Shown one piece after another: positions 17,751 through 26,026 of a DNA stretch of 64,000 bases (position 1 is its first letter; each line of letters starts with the position of its first letter). The translations under genes were made by a program, and so were the position numbers. The notes beneath the pieces are model-generated. The model was not told the origin of the DNA. It did not search any database and saw only the letters and a program-made list of their open reading frames with translations. The stretch is from Cyclobacteriaceae bacterium (GTDB taxonomy: Bacteria > Bacteroidota > Bacteroidia > Cytophagales > Cyclobacteriaceae): the NCBI GenBank assembly GCA_023151255.1, contig JAKLJG010000006.1, positions 62,001-126,000 of the forward strand, written 5' to 3'.

Positions 17751-18347
17751 ATGGAAAGTAAGTTTTGCACGCTGCTGGTCATGTTGGCTCTAACTTTTGT
17801 GGGCTATTCGAGCGATCCGGTAAAAAACGGAACCGGGCATCTTACACACCAGTACCAAAGCCTGCTGGCTACAGCCGAAGTAATTGAAGGCTACCGGATG
17901 GTTAAAGTATACGAGGTGGACCGGGTATGGAAAGCAATTACTGACTCGCTTAAAGAAATAAAAGCGGGTGTAGTCGAAGCAAAGAGCCTCAATAACTCCC
18001 TTGAGGCCACAATAAAAACCATGGAGGATAAACTGGCAAAAAGCGAAACAACTCATGCTGACCTGATTTTTGCGAGCAAACACATTACCGTATTTGGAAA
18101 GGATTTTAAAAAATCATCCTTCATTACCCTGGTATTAATCGGCTTAACTGTGCTTGTTGGGTGTATTGCAACCTTGTTGGTTATGGGCAAAGTAAATTAC
18201 AGAGCTTGCCGTGATGCACGAAAATTATACGAAGAACTGTATGCTGAGTTTGACCAATACAGGCACAGTGCCGTGGAGCGCCAGATTAAACTTTCGCGCG
18301 AACTGCAGGACTACCGCAACAGGCAGATGGATTTGCGGAGCGCGTAA
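17751..18347 (+). CDS. Membrane protein with two coiled coils, unknown function
   Basis: 198 residues with a hydrophobic start that could be a signal peptide (about 6-19), a helical charged region likely to form a coiled coil (about 55-105), one clear transmembrane helix (about 123-146, including ITLVLIGLTVLVGC), and a second charged helix rich in arginine and glutamine at the end. The layout suggests a protein with a periplasmic and a cytoplasmic coiled coil joined by one membrane pass. The stop lies 7 bases before the 3' end of the convergent tRNA-Gly gene. I do not recognise the family. Confidence 0.7.
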   Translation: MESKFCTLLVMLALTFVGYSSDPVKNGTGHLTHQYQSLLATAEVIEGYRMVKVYEVDRVWKAITDSLKEIKAGVVEAKSLNNSLEATIKTMEDKLAKSETTHADLIFASKHITVFGKDFKKSSFITLVLIGLTVLVGCIATLLVMGKVNYRACRDARKLYEELYAEFDQYRHSAVERQIKLSRELQDYRNRQMDLRSA

Positions 18348-18354
18348 ACTTAAG

Positions 18355-18427
18355 AGCGGGAAACGGGGCTCGAACCCGCGACCTTCGGCTTGGGAAGCCA
18401 ACGCTCTACCAACTGAGCTACTCCCGC
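18355..18427 (-). tRNA. tRNA-Gly (anticodon TCC)
   Basis: A complete cloverleaf of 73 bases on the minus strand. The acceptor GCGGGAG pairs with TTCCCGC with one G-U pair. The D arm has GCTCAGTTGGTAGAGC, the anticodon loop is CTTCCCA with anticodon TCC (codons GGA and GGG), and the T arm contains GTTCGAAC. The CCA end is not encoded. It stands alone between two protein genes. Confidence 0.95.
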
Positions 18428-18499
18428 TTACGGGTTCAATTTATAAATTTTACCGGAAGACACTCAACCCAATCGGCCTAAATAAAGTTGCTTGTTACC

Positions 18500-19288
18500 T
18501 TATCGCTGCAGACGCATAACAAAGCCGGCCCGCAGTTCAATCAACTCAACGTAACTGGTATAAACGTACCCAACATGGTGCTCATGCACAACCTGGGTTT
18601 GTGTGTTAATGAATTGGGCATTTACATCGCTGTTAGGCGTATGGTAGTGACCGGGCGCATCGGTATTCATGTAGTTTACCTTTCCGCCCAGGGTTATTGC
18701 CGCGCCCAGATTAAATAAAAATGTGTTTGAAGGTGCCCGGTTAAAAACAGCACTCATATCCCATTGAATTCCTCCTCCTGCAGAAGCGGAAAAGGTTCCA
18801 TCTTTCAGGAGAATATCCCTGTCAATTGGTTTACAGTGGTCTGTGTCGTCCGGATCATAAATTGAAAGGTTGGTGCGGAATGCGGTATAGCCTGCCCGAA
18901 ATGAAACATACGGTTTTACACTCTTTCCATTGGCCACAATAAAGCGGGTACCGAGCATGTAGTTAAAGAATGAATTACTCACAATGATATCCATCGGGGC
19001 AACGCTGCCGTCACTAAAAGTATATTCCTGGCGGCTTTTATCATGGCCGTAAATAACTAAACCGAGGTCAGCGCCAATGGCAAGCCGGTTATTAACCTGA
19101 AAGTAATAATCCATAGCAAACCCGTGGCCCCGGCTGATGTTTTGCTGCATGGTTGCCATGGGTGCGGCAAACGCATAAGCAAAACCAAACTCTTTGTTAA
19201 ATGATTGGCCGTTGGCCAAAAGAACCATCAACATGAATAGAAAAGTTACGCCTGTTTTCACACAGTGAAGATACCCAAATATTTGCAA
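18500..19288 (-). CDS. Outer-membrane beta-barrel protein, small porin-like
   Basis: A 262-residue exported protein. After the signal peptide (cleavage near LANGQS) the sequence alternates polar and apolar residues in strands such as AIGADLGLVIYG and VKPYVSFRAGYTAF, and ends in a strand ELRAGFVMRLQR, as in small outer-membrane barrels of eight or more strands. The start is uncertain: the ATG at 19288 gives a longer n-region, while a GTG at 19261 would give a neat signal peptide (MKTGVTFLFMLMVLLANGQS). The start region is divergent from the YkgJ gene with only 11 bases between. The ligand is unknown. Confidence 0.75.
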   Translation of the reverse strand: MQIFGYLHCVKTGVTFLFMLMVLLANGQSFNKEFGFAYAFAAPMATMQQNISRGHGFAMDYYFQVNNRLAIGADLGLVIYGHDKSRQEYTFSDGSVAPMDIIVSNSFFNYMLGTRFIVANGKSVKPYVSFRAGYTAFRTNLSIYDPDDTDHCKPIDRDILLKDGTFSASAGGGIQWDMSAVFNRAPSNTFLFNLGAAITLGGKVNYMNTDAPGHYHTPNSDVNAQFINTQTQVVHEHHVGYVYTSYVELIELRAGFVMRLQR

Positions 19289-19299
19289 TTTTACCCGCT

Positions 19300-19875
19300 A
19301 TGACACTGGAGGAGAAAGTTGCTCAGGTTGAGCAGGTTTTTTTAAAACTGGATGCTGAAATAGCGGCATTTCAACATGCCTCCGGGCTGCATTGTCCTTC
19401 CGGATGCGGTAAATGTTGCTTTAAACCCGATATAGAAGCTACGGTTATTGAATTTCTGCCAGTAGCTCTTGAGTTCTATAAAAGAGGTATGGCGTTTATC
19501 TGGCTTGATAAGTTAAAGGATACGGACACCACCATTTGCCAGATTCTAAATCCTGTGCAGGCCGGGCAGGGGTTGTGCAGTGAGTATAAGCACCGCGGAC
19601 TCATATGCCGGTTGTTTGGCTATTCGGCCAGAAAAAATAAGTACGGTGCAGCCGAATTGGTAACCTGTGAAATTATTAAGGACCAGGCCGGATATCAGGC
19701 AATAAAAGCAGGTATTGAATCGGGCGAAAGCCAGGTACCCTTCATGCACGATTATTACATGCAGTTATATGCCATTGACATGGATTTGTCGCGCGGGTTT
19801 TACCCGATTAACCGGGCGCTACAAAAAGCTCTCGAAGTAGTGTTGCATTATTATGCTTACCGAAATACGACCTGA
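19300..19875 (+). CDS. YkgJ family cysteine-cluster protein
   Basis: A 191-residue protein of the YkgJ/UPF0153 family, believed to bind zinc or an iron-sulfur centre through conserved cysteines. The signature is CPSGCGKCCFKPDIEATVIE near residues 29-48, followed by CSEYKHRGLICRLFG and a later cysteine in VTCEII. No signal peptide is present, so it is cytoplasmic. It may act in metal handling or RNA or protein modification, but no activity is proven for the family. Its 3' end overlaps a small convergent gene by 19 bases. Confidence 0.85.
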   Translation: MTLEEKVAQVEQVFLKLDAEIAAFQHASGLHCPSGCGKCCFKPDIEATVIEFLPVALEFYKRGMAFIWLDKLKDTDTTICQILNPVQAGQGLCSEYKHRGLICRLFGYSARKNKYGAAELVTCEIIKDQAGYQAIKAGIESGESQVPFMHDYYMQLYAIDMDLSRGFYPINRALQKALEVVLHYYAYRNTT

Positions 19876-20060
19876 AGGATAGTATTAATTTTTTGAAACA
19901 GCACCCTGGCAGCAGGCGTGGAGATGTTGCCAGGTGTATCAATAGCTGAAAGGCCGGTTTCTGTTGGGCTTAACCAGATAACCGTCAGAATAATTATTGC
20001 TACAATGATGCCGAGCACCAGCGAAATTTCCCTATATGTAATCTTGCGGGCCATATTCAA
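19857..20060 (-). CDS. Small single-pass membrane protein
   Basis: A 67-residue protein with a positively charged start (MNMARKITYR), one hydrophobic helix (about residues 13-31, LVLGIIVAIIILTVIWL) and a polar tail. The frame looks used, but the gene overlaps the convergent YkgJ gene and no family is recognised. If real, it is likely a small inner-membrane protein. Confidence 0.5.
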   Translation of the reverse strand: MNMARKITYREISLVLGIIVAIIILTVIWLSPTETGLSAIDTPGNISTPAARVLFQKINTILQVVFR

Positions 20061-20134
20061 ATCAGCAGCCTATTATCGTGCCAACCCTGGTTTTAATCCT
20101 TTTAAGGGCCTTTTCTATGCATTCAACCTGTAGA

Positions 20135-20158
20135 ATGTTCACGGGCGAACATCCGGAT
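20135..20158. promoter_or_regulatory. Operator-like dyad with adjacent palindrome
   Basis: ATGTTC at 20135-20140 and GAACAT at 20147-20152 form an inverted repeat around ACGGGC, and ATCCGGAT at 20151-20158 is an 8-base palindrome touching it. It lies about 125 bases before the thioredoxin-like gene and 75 bases upstream of the small membrane gene on the other strand. A binding site is possible, unproven. Confidence 0.25.
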
Positions 20159-20248
20159 GTTTATTTATGAACGACTGGTATAGTGAAACCCCGGTTACAG
20201 TTGCCTGCCAAAACTCAATTAAATAGCAAAGTGAACCAACCGGGCTGT

Positions 20249-20256
20249 TAAATTTG
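20249..20256 (+). promoter_or_regulatory. Putative -7 element TAnnTTTG
   Basis: TAAATTTG exactly matches the Bacteroidota -7 element and lies 28 bases before the ATG at 20285. No clear -33 TTG is seen at the right distance, so this is a moderate prediction. Confidence 0.35.
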
Positions 20257-20284
20257 TTGCTGTGATAGTCTTAAAATTACAGGT

Positions 20285-20818
20285 ATGATGCGATTACTTT
20301 TGATTCCGGCCTTGCTGGTTGTGCTGGCTTTAACCTCGTTTAAACCAGTGCAAACCAGCCCGGTAAAATGGATGACCTTTGAGGAGGCTGTTGAGCGTTC
20401 GAAGATCGAAAAGCGGAAGATTTTTATTGACGTGTATACCGATTGGTGTGGCTGGTGCAAGGTGATGGATAAAAACACGTTCAGCGACCCCAAAATTGCC
20501 GAAATACTGAATACTAAATTCTATCCCGTTAAGTTTGATGCGGAACAGCGTGAAGATGTCACGTTTCAGGGTACCACTTTTAAATTCATCCCATACGGTA
20601 ATAAAGGAACTCATCAATTGGCGGCTGCCCTGCTTAACAACCAGCTAAGTTACCCAACGGTTGTTTTTTTGGATGAGGAATTCCGCATGATTCAGCCACT
20701 GGCAGGTTATCACGACCCCAAGCAATTTCACCCGATTATTCAGTACATCGGTGAAGGGCACTACAAGCGTACAAAATGGGAAGAATGGCAGGCAGCTTAC
20801 CGTTCGCCATACAACTAA
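20285..20818 (+). CDS. Secreted thioredoxin-like protein (CGWC)
   Basis: A 177-residue protein with a signal peptide (hydrophobic LLLIPALLVVLALTSF) and a thioredoxin-like fold of the DUF255/Thioredoxin_7 type. The active-site-like motif is DWCGWCKVMD near residues 55-64, and the cis-proline motif is NQLSYPTVVFLDE. It probably acts as a periplasmic disulfide reductase or oxidase. Two adjacent methionines (20285 and 20288) could start it. A tiny membrane protein gene is convergent, 19 bases past the stop. Confidence 0.85.
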   Translation: MMRLLLIPALLVVLALTSFKPVQTSPVKWMTFEEAVERSKIEKRKIFIDVYTDWCGWCKVMDKNTFSDPKIAEILNTKFYPVKFDAEQREDVTFQGTTFKFIPYGNKGTHQLAAALLNNQLSYPTVVFLDEEFRMIQPLAGYHDPKQFHPIIQYIGEGHYKRTKWEEWQAAYRSPYN

Positions 20819-20837
20819 ACACAATCCTAAGTCAGGA

Positions 20838-20963
20838 TTATTTTTCTTCTTTCTTCGGGGTTCTTAAAAAATCAACGTAGCCGAGTGCGGCAGCAAAGCC
20901 TGTAATAACAGCAACAATCAGGATAAAAAGGTCGGCTCCAGAGCCTACGTATTCAGCGAACAT
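20838..20963 (-). CDS. 41-residue membrane peptide
   Basis: A small gene that can be read directly: ATG at 20963 and TAA at 20838-20840. The peptide has a short acidic start (MFAEYVGSGAD), one hydrophobic helix (LFILIVAVITGFAAALGY) and a charged tail ending PKKEEK. This composition suggests a real single-pass membrane micro-protein, of the kind found as subunits or regulators of larger membrane complexes. No neighbour suggests which. It is convergent with the thioredoxin-like gene. Confidence 0.55.
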   Translation of the reverse strand: MFAEYVGSGADLFILIVAVITGFAAALGYVDFLRTPKKEEK

Positions 20964-21101
20964 AGCCTATTTGGTTTAGTGCATCAAAGGTAAAATATTA
21001 GGCTTAATCTTAAAAGTATTCAATTTTGGGTTGACTGGGTTATTCACCGTTACAAGCCAAAATTAAAGCCAATGCTGAATAATACAGGCGAATAGTCGAG
21101 A

Positions 21102-21743
21102 TTATACGTCTCTATAATTTCTTTTAGTTAGTTCAGCTTGTCTGGTCAGGGGGATGATCAACCCAAAGCTCAGATAATTGCTCTGCTTTCCGGCTCTAAG
21201 CCGGCCACCGATTTGACCAGAGAGCCCATACTATGTCTTTTTCTTATCCAGGCCATGGTTATTTACGTCAAGAATTGCATTGTAGCCGTAAGAGCCCATG
21301 TTGAAGGCCAATTCCTGAGTATTATTTCCGACTCCGATAAAGTATCCTATTGGCTTTGCAGGAAAGGCCGCGAATTTGATTCCTATTCCACCGTAATCCA
21401 GCCCTACTCCAAGACCAAGAACATACTTTGAATTAAACTCTGATATTGTATTGTTGACTTTGACCTTGTGTCATTTATTATTCAGGTAAATATAGATGTC
21501 CAAAGCGGCAATGGTCGCAAGTGTTGAAGAATCTGGCAGTGCCTCATTAAAGTAAAGAGCCAGAATGTTGTTGAGGTGGATTGGTTCATCCGTTGTAAGT
21601 AAGTGCGAATCGGAAATGCCCGTCATAACAGTGGATACTACCTGGTCGCGGTTAATGAAATGCACGTCTACAGGCTGGCACATAACCCATCCGGGTGAGG
21701 TGATCAGAAGTTTCAAAAAGTGAACCCGTAAAAGCCTTCTCAG
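21102..21743 (-). pseudogene. Decayed outer-membrane beta-barrel gene
   Basis: One minus-strand frame reads as barrel-like sequence but is broken by stops. The part from 21470 down gives KYVLGLGVGLDYGGIGIKF and IGYFIGVGNNTQELAFNMGS, a pattern typical of small Bacteroidota barrels, then a TAG at 21231-21233, then YGLSGQIGGRLRAGKQ and LSFGLIIPL before the final TAA. In the same frame an upstream open segment (21716-21474, no good start codon, TTG only) ends at TGA 21471-21473. So two in-frame stops interrupt it, and the start is missing. Whether the upstream segment belonged to the same protein is inferred from frame continuity. Confidence 0.6.
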
Positions 21744-21784
21744 TTAGTTTGCAATGGATAGTCTAAAATTAAGCACTGCTTGGT

Positions 21785-22324
21785 TTAAATTTCTAACTCT
21801 GCCTTATTGGTTTGCAACACTTTCACAATAAAATGAATGTGCTCGGTTAAATCCACACCCAGCAGTTCAGCTCCTTTATAAACTTCGTCCCGTTCAACCT
21901 TGGCAGCAAAGCTTTTGTCTTTGAGCTTCTTGATAACCGATTTTGGCTCAAGGCTGCTAACTCCGTCAGGACGCACCTGGCAGCAGGCAATGATAAAGCC
22001 GGTCAGTTCATCGCAGGCAAGCAGTGCTTTGTCGAGGGTATTGGTATAGGGTACGTTCCATTTGGTGTAATGGGCCGATATGGCATGGGCGATTTTGTTT
22101 TCGTTCATGGTTCTCAATCGTTCAACAATCACGGCCGGATGTTTTTCCGGAAAGGCTTCGTAGTCGGCATCGTGCAATAAACCGGCAATCGCCCACTCGT
22201 CTTTGTCTTCACCAAATTTTTCAGCATACGCTTCCATCACCAGTTCAACGCTGCGCATGTGGCGTAGCAGGCTGGGGTTGGTGGTTAATTCGGTAAGAAT
22301 GGCGCGGGCTTCGCTGCGGGTCAT
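21785..22324 (-). CDS. HD-domain hydrolase
   Basis: A 179-residue cytoplasmic protein of the HD/HDIG superfamily. The metal-binding residues appear as a histidine in LRHMRSVELVM, the HD pair in GLLHDADYEA, and an aspartate in LLACDELTG. Such proteins hydrolyse phosphate from nucleotides or other small substrates. The substrate is unknown. It starts 4 bases inside the stop of the TPR protein gene (ATGA), so the two are coupled. Confidence 0.85.
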   Translation of the reverse strand: MTRSEARAILTELTTNPSLLRHMRSVELVMEAYAEKFGEDKDEWAIAGLLHDADYEAFPEKHPAVIVERLRTMNENKIAHAISAHYTKWNVPYTNTLDKALLACDELTGFIIACCQVRPDGVSSLEPKSVIKKLKDKSFAAKVERDEVYKGAELLGVDLTEHIHFIVKVLQTNKAELEI

Positions 22325-23481
22325 GGTTTAATAAATTCCCTGCGTTTGTTCATGAAGTAGAAGTTTACCGCAGCAATGATTACCAGCAAACCCAGAATTG
22401 ACAGCACAATAAACAGCCGGCTGTTGCGCAACTGCAGCGCGTTGATTTCGGCCTGCTTACGCAGTATTTCGTACTCTTTTTCTTTCTCGTTCAGTTCCAG
22501 GGCTATTTCCATCTGGGCGATGGAACGGCTGCTCTCTTCACCATAAATTTTTTCACGGGCCGAGTCGTACTTTAACAGTACTTCGTAAGCTTCCTTAAGT
22601 TTACCCATCCGATAAAAGTTTATTGAATTATTTTTCATGATATCGGGTAAGCCGGTATAAGCGCGTAACTCTTTGGCAAGTTTTTCGGCCTGGTTTAAAT
22701 ATTCCTGTGCAGGCTTGGGCTGGCCTGCTTTGGTGTAGGCAATGCCGATATTGGTAACGGCATTTAGCATGCCCAGCCGGTTATTGCTTTCTTTTTCAAT
22801 TTCCAGTGCGCGCTGGTAGTGCTCAATGGCGCGCTGGTAATTGCCTTGCCGGAAATACACATTGCCGATGTTGTTAACCGGGTCAGCAAAAGGCTTGCCC
22901 ATCTTTTGGCTTAGTTGATAGGCTTCCGAAAAGTAGCGCATAGCTTTTTCATACAATTGCAGGTCGCTGTTCAAATTGCCCAGGTTGTTCATTGAGCCGA
23001 TGATTTTCGCCTGGTCGCCCAGTTGCAAAAACAGGTTATGCGATTCTTCTAAAAATTTCATTGCCTGGCCGTAATCTTTTTTCATGGAGTAGATGGTGGC
23101 AATGTTGTTTTTGGTGGTGGCGATACCCTCCTTGTTATCAAGTTGCTCATAAATTTTCAGTGAAGTGATATAGTACTGCAAGGCTTTATCGAGGGCACCC
23201 TGGTTACGGTACGCCACACCCAGGTTATTATAGGCTGCAGCCTGACCGCGCTTGTCATTAATTTCACTGGCCAGGTTCAATGCTTCGCGAGTATAGCCAA
23301 TGGCTTTCACGGGGTCCGATTGGATGTTGGCCCTGAATAGTTCATTAAGCGTTTTAACCTTTCGTTCGTTGGTAGCCGTATCCAGCACAGCCATGAGGCT
23401 GTCAACCGGTTGGCCGGATGCCTGTTCCTCAAGTGACATGGCGATAAACAGTAAAACCAAAAGCCGATTCATAGCATGCAT
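22321..23481 (-). CDS. TPR membrane protein lacking a kinase domain
   Basis: 386 residues: signal peptide (about 1-24), then about six tetratricopeptide repeats (about 40-300) seen as repeated A-N-NLG blocks such as AAAYNNLGVAYRNQG and GSMNNLGNLNSDLQ, then a charged helix (about 315-350) and one C-terminal transmembrane helix (about 354-374) followed by only ten residues. The layout equals the sensory half of the Bacteroidota TPR histidine kinases or LuxR-type regulators, but the output domain is absent. The ATG at 23472 is an alternative start. The HD gene overlaps its stop by 4 bases. Confidence 0.82.
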   Translation of the reverse strand: MHAMNRLLVLLFIAMSLEEQASGQPVDSLMAVLDTATNERKVKTLNELFRANIQSDPVKAIGYTREALNLASEINDKRGQAAAYNNLGVAYRNQGALDKALQYYITSLKIYEQLDNKEGIATTKNNIATIYSMKKDYGQAMKFLEESHNLFLQLGDQAKIIGSMNNLGNLNSDLQLYEKAMRYFSEAYQLSQKMGKPFADPVNNIGNVYFRQGNYQRAIEHYQRALEIEKESNNRLGMLNAVTNIGIAYTKAGQPKPAQEYLNQAEKLAKELRAYTGLPDIMKNNSINFYRMGKLKEAYEVLLKYDSAREKIYGEESSRSIAQMEIALELNEKEKEYEILRKQAEINALQLRNSRLFIVLSILGLLVIIAAVNFYFMNKRREFIKP

Positions 23482-23582
23482 TTTAGCAGGTTAAAGTTAA
23501 TCCAAAAAGCGGTATTCTCCGCTTGCGTAATTTTTGCTTAACTTTTCACGTGGGGCGAACAAATTTCCAAAAAACTTTACGA

Positions 23583-24071
23583 ATGAAAAAACTACCGGTG
23601 CTTATTGTTTTACTGGCTATTTCATATACCGGCTGTGCCCAGCGTACAGCTGAAGATGAGGTAAAAAATGTTATCCATACCTTGTTTAAAGGCATGCAAT
23701 TGGGCGACAGTGCGCTGGTTGCTTCAACGCTTACTCGGGATGTTCAGTTTGTAACTGTGGCCACAAACAAGGATGGGCAACCTGTACGGCATACCGAAAA
23801 TTCTTCCCGGGCGTTTTTGAACGCAGTTGGTACGCCTCATGTTGAGCCGTGGAATGAGGAGATTTGGAATGTAAAAATATCGGTTGACGGAACCCTCGCC
23901 CAAGCCTGGTGCGACTATGCGTTTTATGTCGGTAAAAAGTTCAGTCATTGTGGTGTGGATGCCTTTTTGCTACACAAAGAGAAAAGTGGCTGGAAGATTT
24001 TTCACCTGGCCGATACCCGCAGGGCTTCACCTTGCGCTATTCCGAAGGAAATTGAAAATCGTTATAACTAA
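23583..24071 (+). CDS. NTF2-like/lumazine-binding-type lipoprotein
   Basis: A 162-residue exported protein with a lipobox-like start (LAISYTGC) and a small cone-shaped fold of the SnoaL/NTF2 class, probably the Lumazine_bd_2 group. The fold is inferred from the helix start DEVKNVIHTLFKGMQLGD, the strand DVQFVTVATN and the ending WKIFHLADTRR. Substrate or ligand unknown. I chose the ATG at 23583 because an earlier one at 23523 would bury the signal peptide. A histidine-phosphatase gene follows by 9 bases on the same strand. Confidence 0.78.
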   Translation: MKKLPVLIVLLAISYTGCAQRTAEDEVKNVIHTLFKGMQLGDSALVASTLTRDVQFVTVATNKDGQPVRHTENSSRAFLNAVGTPHVEPWNEEIWNVKISVDGTLAQAWCDYAFYVGKKFSHCGVDAFLLHKEKSGWKIFHLADTRRASPCAIPKEIENRYN

Positions 24072-24080
24072 TTTACCCTC

Positions 24081-24581
24081 ATGATTCGGATTATTGCTCT
24101 TTGCCTTATTCTGGTTCCAATGCTGACCTACGGTCAGCAAACCCCAACCACATTTATTTTGCTTCGTCATGCCGAAAAAGACATGAAGCAAAGCACCAAC
24201 GATCCGGATCTCTCGGAAGCCGGGAAAAAGCGGGCACAGCGCCTGGCTTCCATGCTTATTAAAACACCGGTTACCGCCATTTACAGTTCGGATTACAAGC
24301 GTACGCGGCAAACAGTTGAGCCATTGGCGCAGCAAAAAGGACTAATCATCAAAAGCTATATTCCCAATAAGGATGAAGATGTTGATCGGATACTGGCTGA
24401 AAATATAGGCGGCACGGTGGTGGTTGCCGGTCACTCCAACACCATACCCCAGTTCGTAAACTACCTTCTTGGTGAGGCCAAATACCATACCTTCGAAGAT
24501 GGTGAGTATGGCAACCTGCTGGTTGTTTCATTGATAAGGCGGGGCGAGGGTGTTAAGGTAGTATGGATTACAACAGATTAA
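24081..24581 (+). CDS. Secreted histidine phosphatase (phosphoglycerate mutase-like)
   Basis: A 166-residue exported member of the histidine phosphatase superfamily. A signal peptide is followed by the catalytic motif LLRHAEKDM, where the histidine becomes phosphorylated, then YSSDYKRTRQTVEPLA and the second catalytic histidine in VVAGHSNTIPQF. It is short compared with phosphoglycerate mutase, so a phosphatase of the SixA-like type is more likely. It lies between the NTF2-like gene and an aldo/keto reductase in the same direction. Confidence 0.88.
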   Translation: MIRIIALCLILVPMLTYGQQTPTTFILLRHAEKDMKQSTNDPDLSEAGKKRAQRLASMLIKTPVTAIYSSDYKRTRQTVEPLAQQKGLIIKSYIPNKDEDVDRILAENIGGTVVVAGHSNTIPQFVNYLLGEAKYHTFEDGEYGNLLVVSLIRRGEGVKVVWITTD

Positions 24582-24594
24582 TTGTTTACTGAAA

Positions 24595-25584
24595 ATGGAA
24601 TACAGGCGATTGGGAAAATCAGGCTTACCGGTTAGTGTGCTCTCCCTGGGCTCGTGGTTAACGTTTGGCAAGCAGATCGATAATTCTGTTGCTGATGAAT
24701 TGATGACATTGGCGTATGATGAAGGAATAAACTTTTTTGATAATGCCGAAATCTATGCGCGTGGACGTTCGGAAACTGTAATGGGGGAGATACTAAAGCG
24801 CAAAGGCTGGCCGCGCGACAGCTACATTATTTCAAGTAAAGTTTTTTTTGGGCACCTCGGCAAGGAAGCCAAACCAACTCAACGCGGGTTGCACCGGAAG
24901 CATGTAATGGAAGCATGCGAACAAGCCCTGAAGCGCCTTCAACTTGATTACCTCGATTTATATTTCTGTCATCGTCCGGATAAAGAAACGCCCATTGAGG
25001 AAACCGTATGGACCATGCACAACCTGATTCAGCAAGGCAAAATTCTGTACTGGGGAACCAGCGAATGGAGTGCACAGGAAATAATGGAAGCCCATGCTGC
25101 GGCCGAGCGTTACGCGCTCATCGGGCCAACCATGGAGCAGCCGCAATACAACATGTTCGAGCGCCAAAAGGTTGAGGTTGATTATAAGGGCATTTACAAA
25201 ACATACGGGTTAGGTACCACCATTTGGTCACCCTTGGCCAGCGGTGTACTATCGGGTAAATACAACTCCGGTTTTCAGCATGATACCCGGTTATCGATAC
25301 CCGGCATGGAGTGGTTAAAGGATGCGGCTTTGGTTGAAATGAAACTCGAAAAGTCCAGAAGGCTGGCGGTGCTGGCAAACGAACTGGGTATGTCGCAGGC
25401 CGTAATGGCCATTGCCTGGTGCCTGAAAAATCAAAATGTAAGTACTGTAATTCTTGGCGCTTCACGAGTAGGGCAATTAAAGGAAAATTTTTCAGCCCTG
25501 ACAGAAAAGGAAAAATTGACGGATGATGTGATGGAGAAAATCGAAACAATACTGGATAATAGACCTAAACAACCCGATTATTAA
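24595..25584 (+). CDS. Aldo/keto reductase, Kv-beta-like group
   Basis: A 329-residue NADPH-dependent oxidoreductase with the TIM-barrel fold of aldo/keto reductases. It has the catalytic tetrad setting in FFDNAEIYARGRSE (Asp and Tyr) and the lysine in ISSKVFFG, the histidine in YLDLYFCHRPD, and the C-terminal cofactor loop STVILGASRVGQLKEN. The start EYRRLGKSGLPVSVLSLGSW is typical of the group similar to potassium-channel beta subunits. The natural substrate is unknown. It probably shares a transcript with the preceding phosphatase gene (13 bases apart). Confidence 0.9.
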   Translation: MEYRRLGKSGLPVSVLSLGSWLTFGKQIDNSVADELMTLAYDEGINFFDNAEIYARGRSETVMGEILKRKGWPRDSYIISSKVFFGHLGKEAKPTQRGLHRKHVMEACEQALKRLQLDYLDLYFCHRPDKETPIEETVWTMHNLIQQGKILYWGTSEWSAQEIMEAHAAAERYALIGPTMEQPQYNMFERQKVEVDYKGIYKTYGLGTTIWSPLASGVLSGKYNSGFQHDTRLSIPGMEWLKDAALVEMKLEKSRRLAVLANELGMSQAVMAIAWCLKNQNVSTVILGASRVGQLKENFSALTEKEKLTDDVMEKIETILDNRPKQPDY

Positions 25585-25609
25585 AACTTAGCGCACGAAA
25601 AATTGTTAG

Positions 25610-26026
25610 ATGTATATGCGCTCTTATCTGTTTTTGATATTGCTCTCAAGTGGTGTACTTGCGTTCGGCCAGCATGCCGAGGAAATCAGAAAGAGCATTT
25701 ACTTTGGCGGAGGAAGTTATTTTGTGGATGAGGTTCAGGCAACTGACTTGCTCAACTGGCTGGACTCCATCCCGAACCTGCTTACCAAATATGAAATTCA
25801 CCTGATTAGCCATACCGATCCGATTGGCGGAAAGGCATATAACGAGTGGCTCTCCGAAATGCGCAGCGCGGTTGTTAAAGAAATCCTGCTGAATCATCAA
25901 ATACCTGAAAATAAAATTACCATCAAAGACTGGGGCCTCGAAAACCCGGTATACAGCAACACCACCCGTCACGGCATGAGCCTGAACAGGCGGGTAGACG
26001 TGATTTTATACCCGATTGTGTACTAG
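25610..26026 (+). CDS. Secreted OmpA-like domain protein
   Basis: A 138-residue exported protein with a signal peptide (cleavage near AFGQ) followed directly by an OmpA/MotB-type peptidoglycan-binding domain. Seen features: FGGGSYFVDEVQATDLL, IHLISHTDPIGGKAYNEWLS with the aspartate that contacts diaminopimelate in the family, and NRRVDVILYP near the end. It lacks any barrel or lipid anchor, so it may be a free periplasmic protein. Starts at 25610 or 25616 are both possible. The stop lies in the first arm of an inverted repeat. Confidence 0.82.
   Translation: MYMRSYLFLILLSSGVLAFGQHAEEIRKSIYFGGGSYFVDEVQATDLLNWLDSIPNLLTKYEIHLISHTDPIGGKAYNEWLSEMRSAVVKEILLNHQIPENKITIKDWGLENPVYSNTTRHGMSLNRRVDVILYPIVY

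Noticed and set aside
20061-20284. A gene in the 224-base gap before the thioredoxin-like gene
   Set aside because: Frames are short and broken; only a dyad and a -7 element are visible.
21138-21431. Plus-strand frame of 97 codons
   Set aside because: The minus strand here shows barrel-like strands, so this is probably a shadow of a decayed gene.
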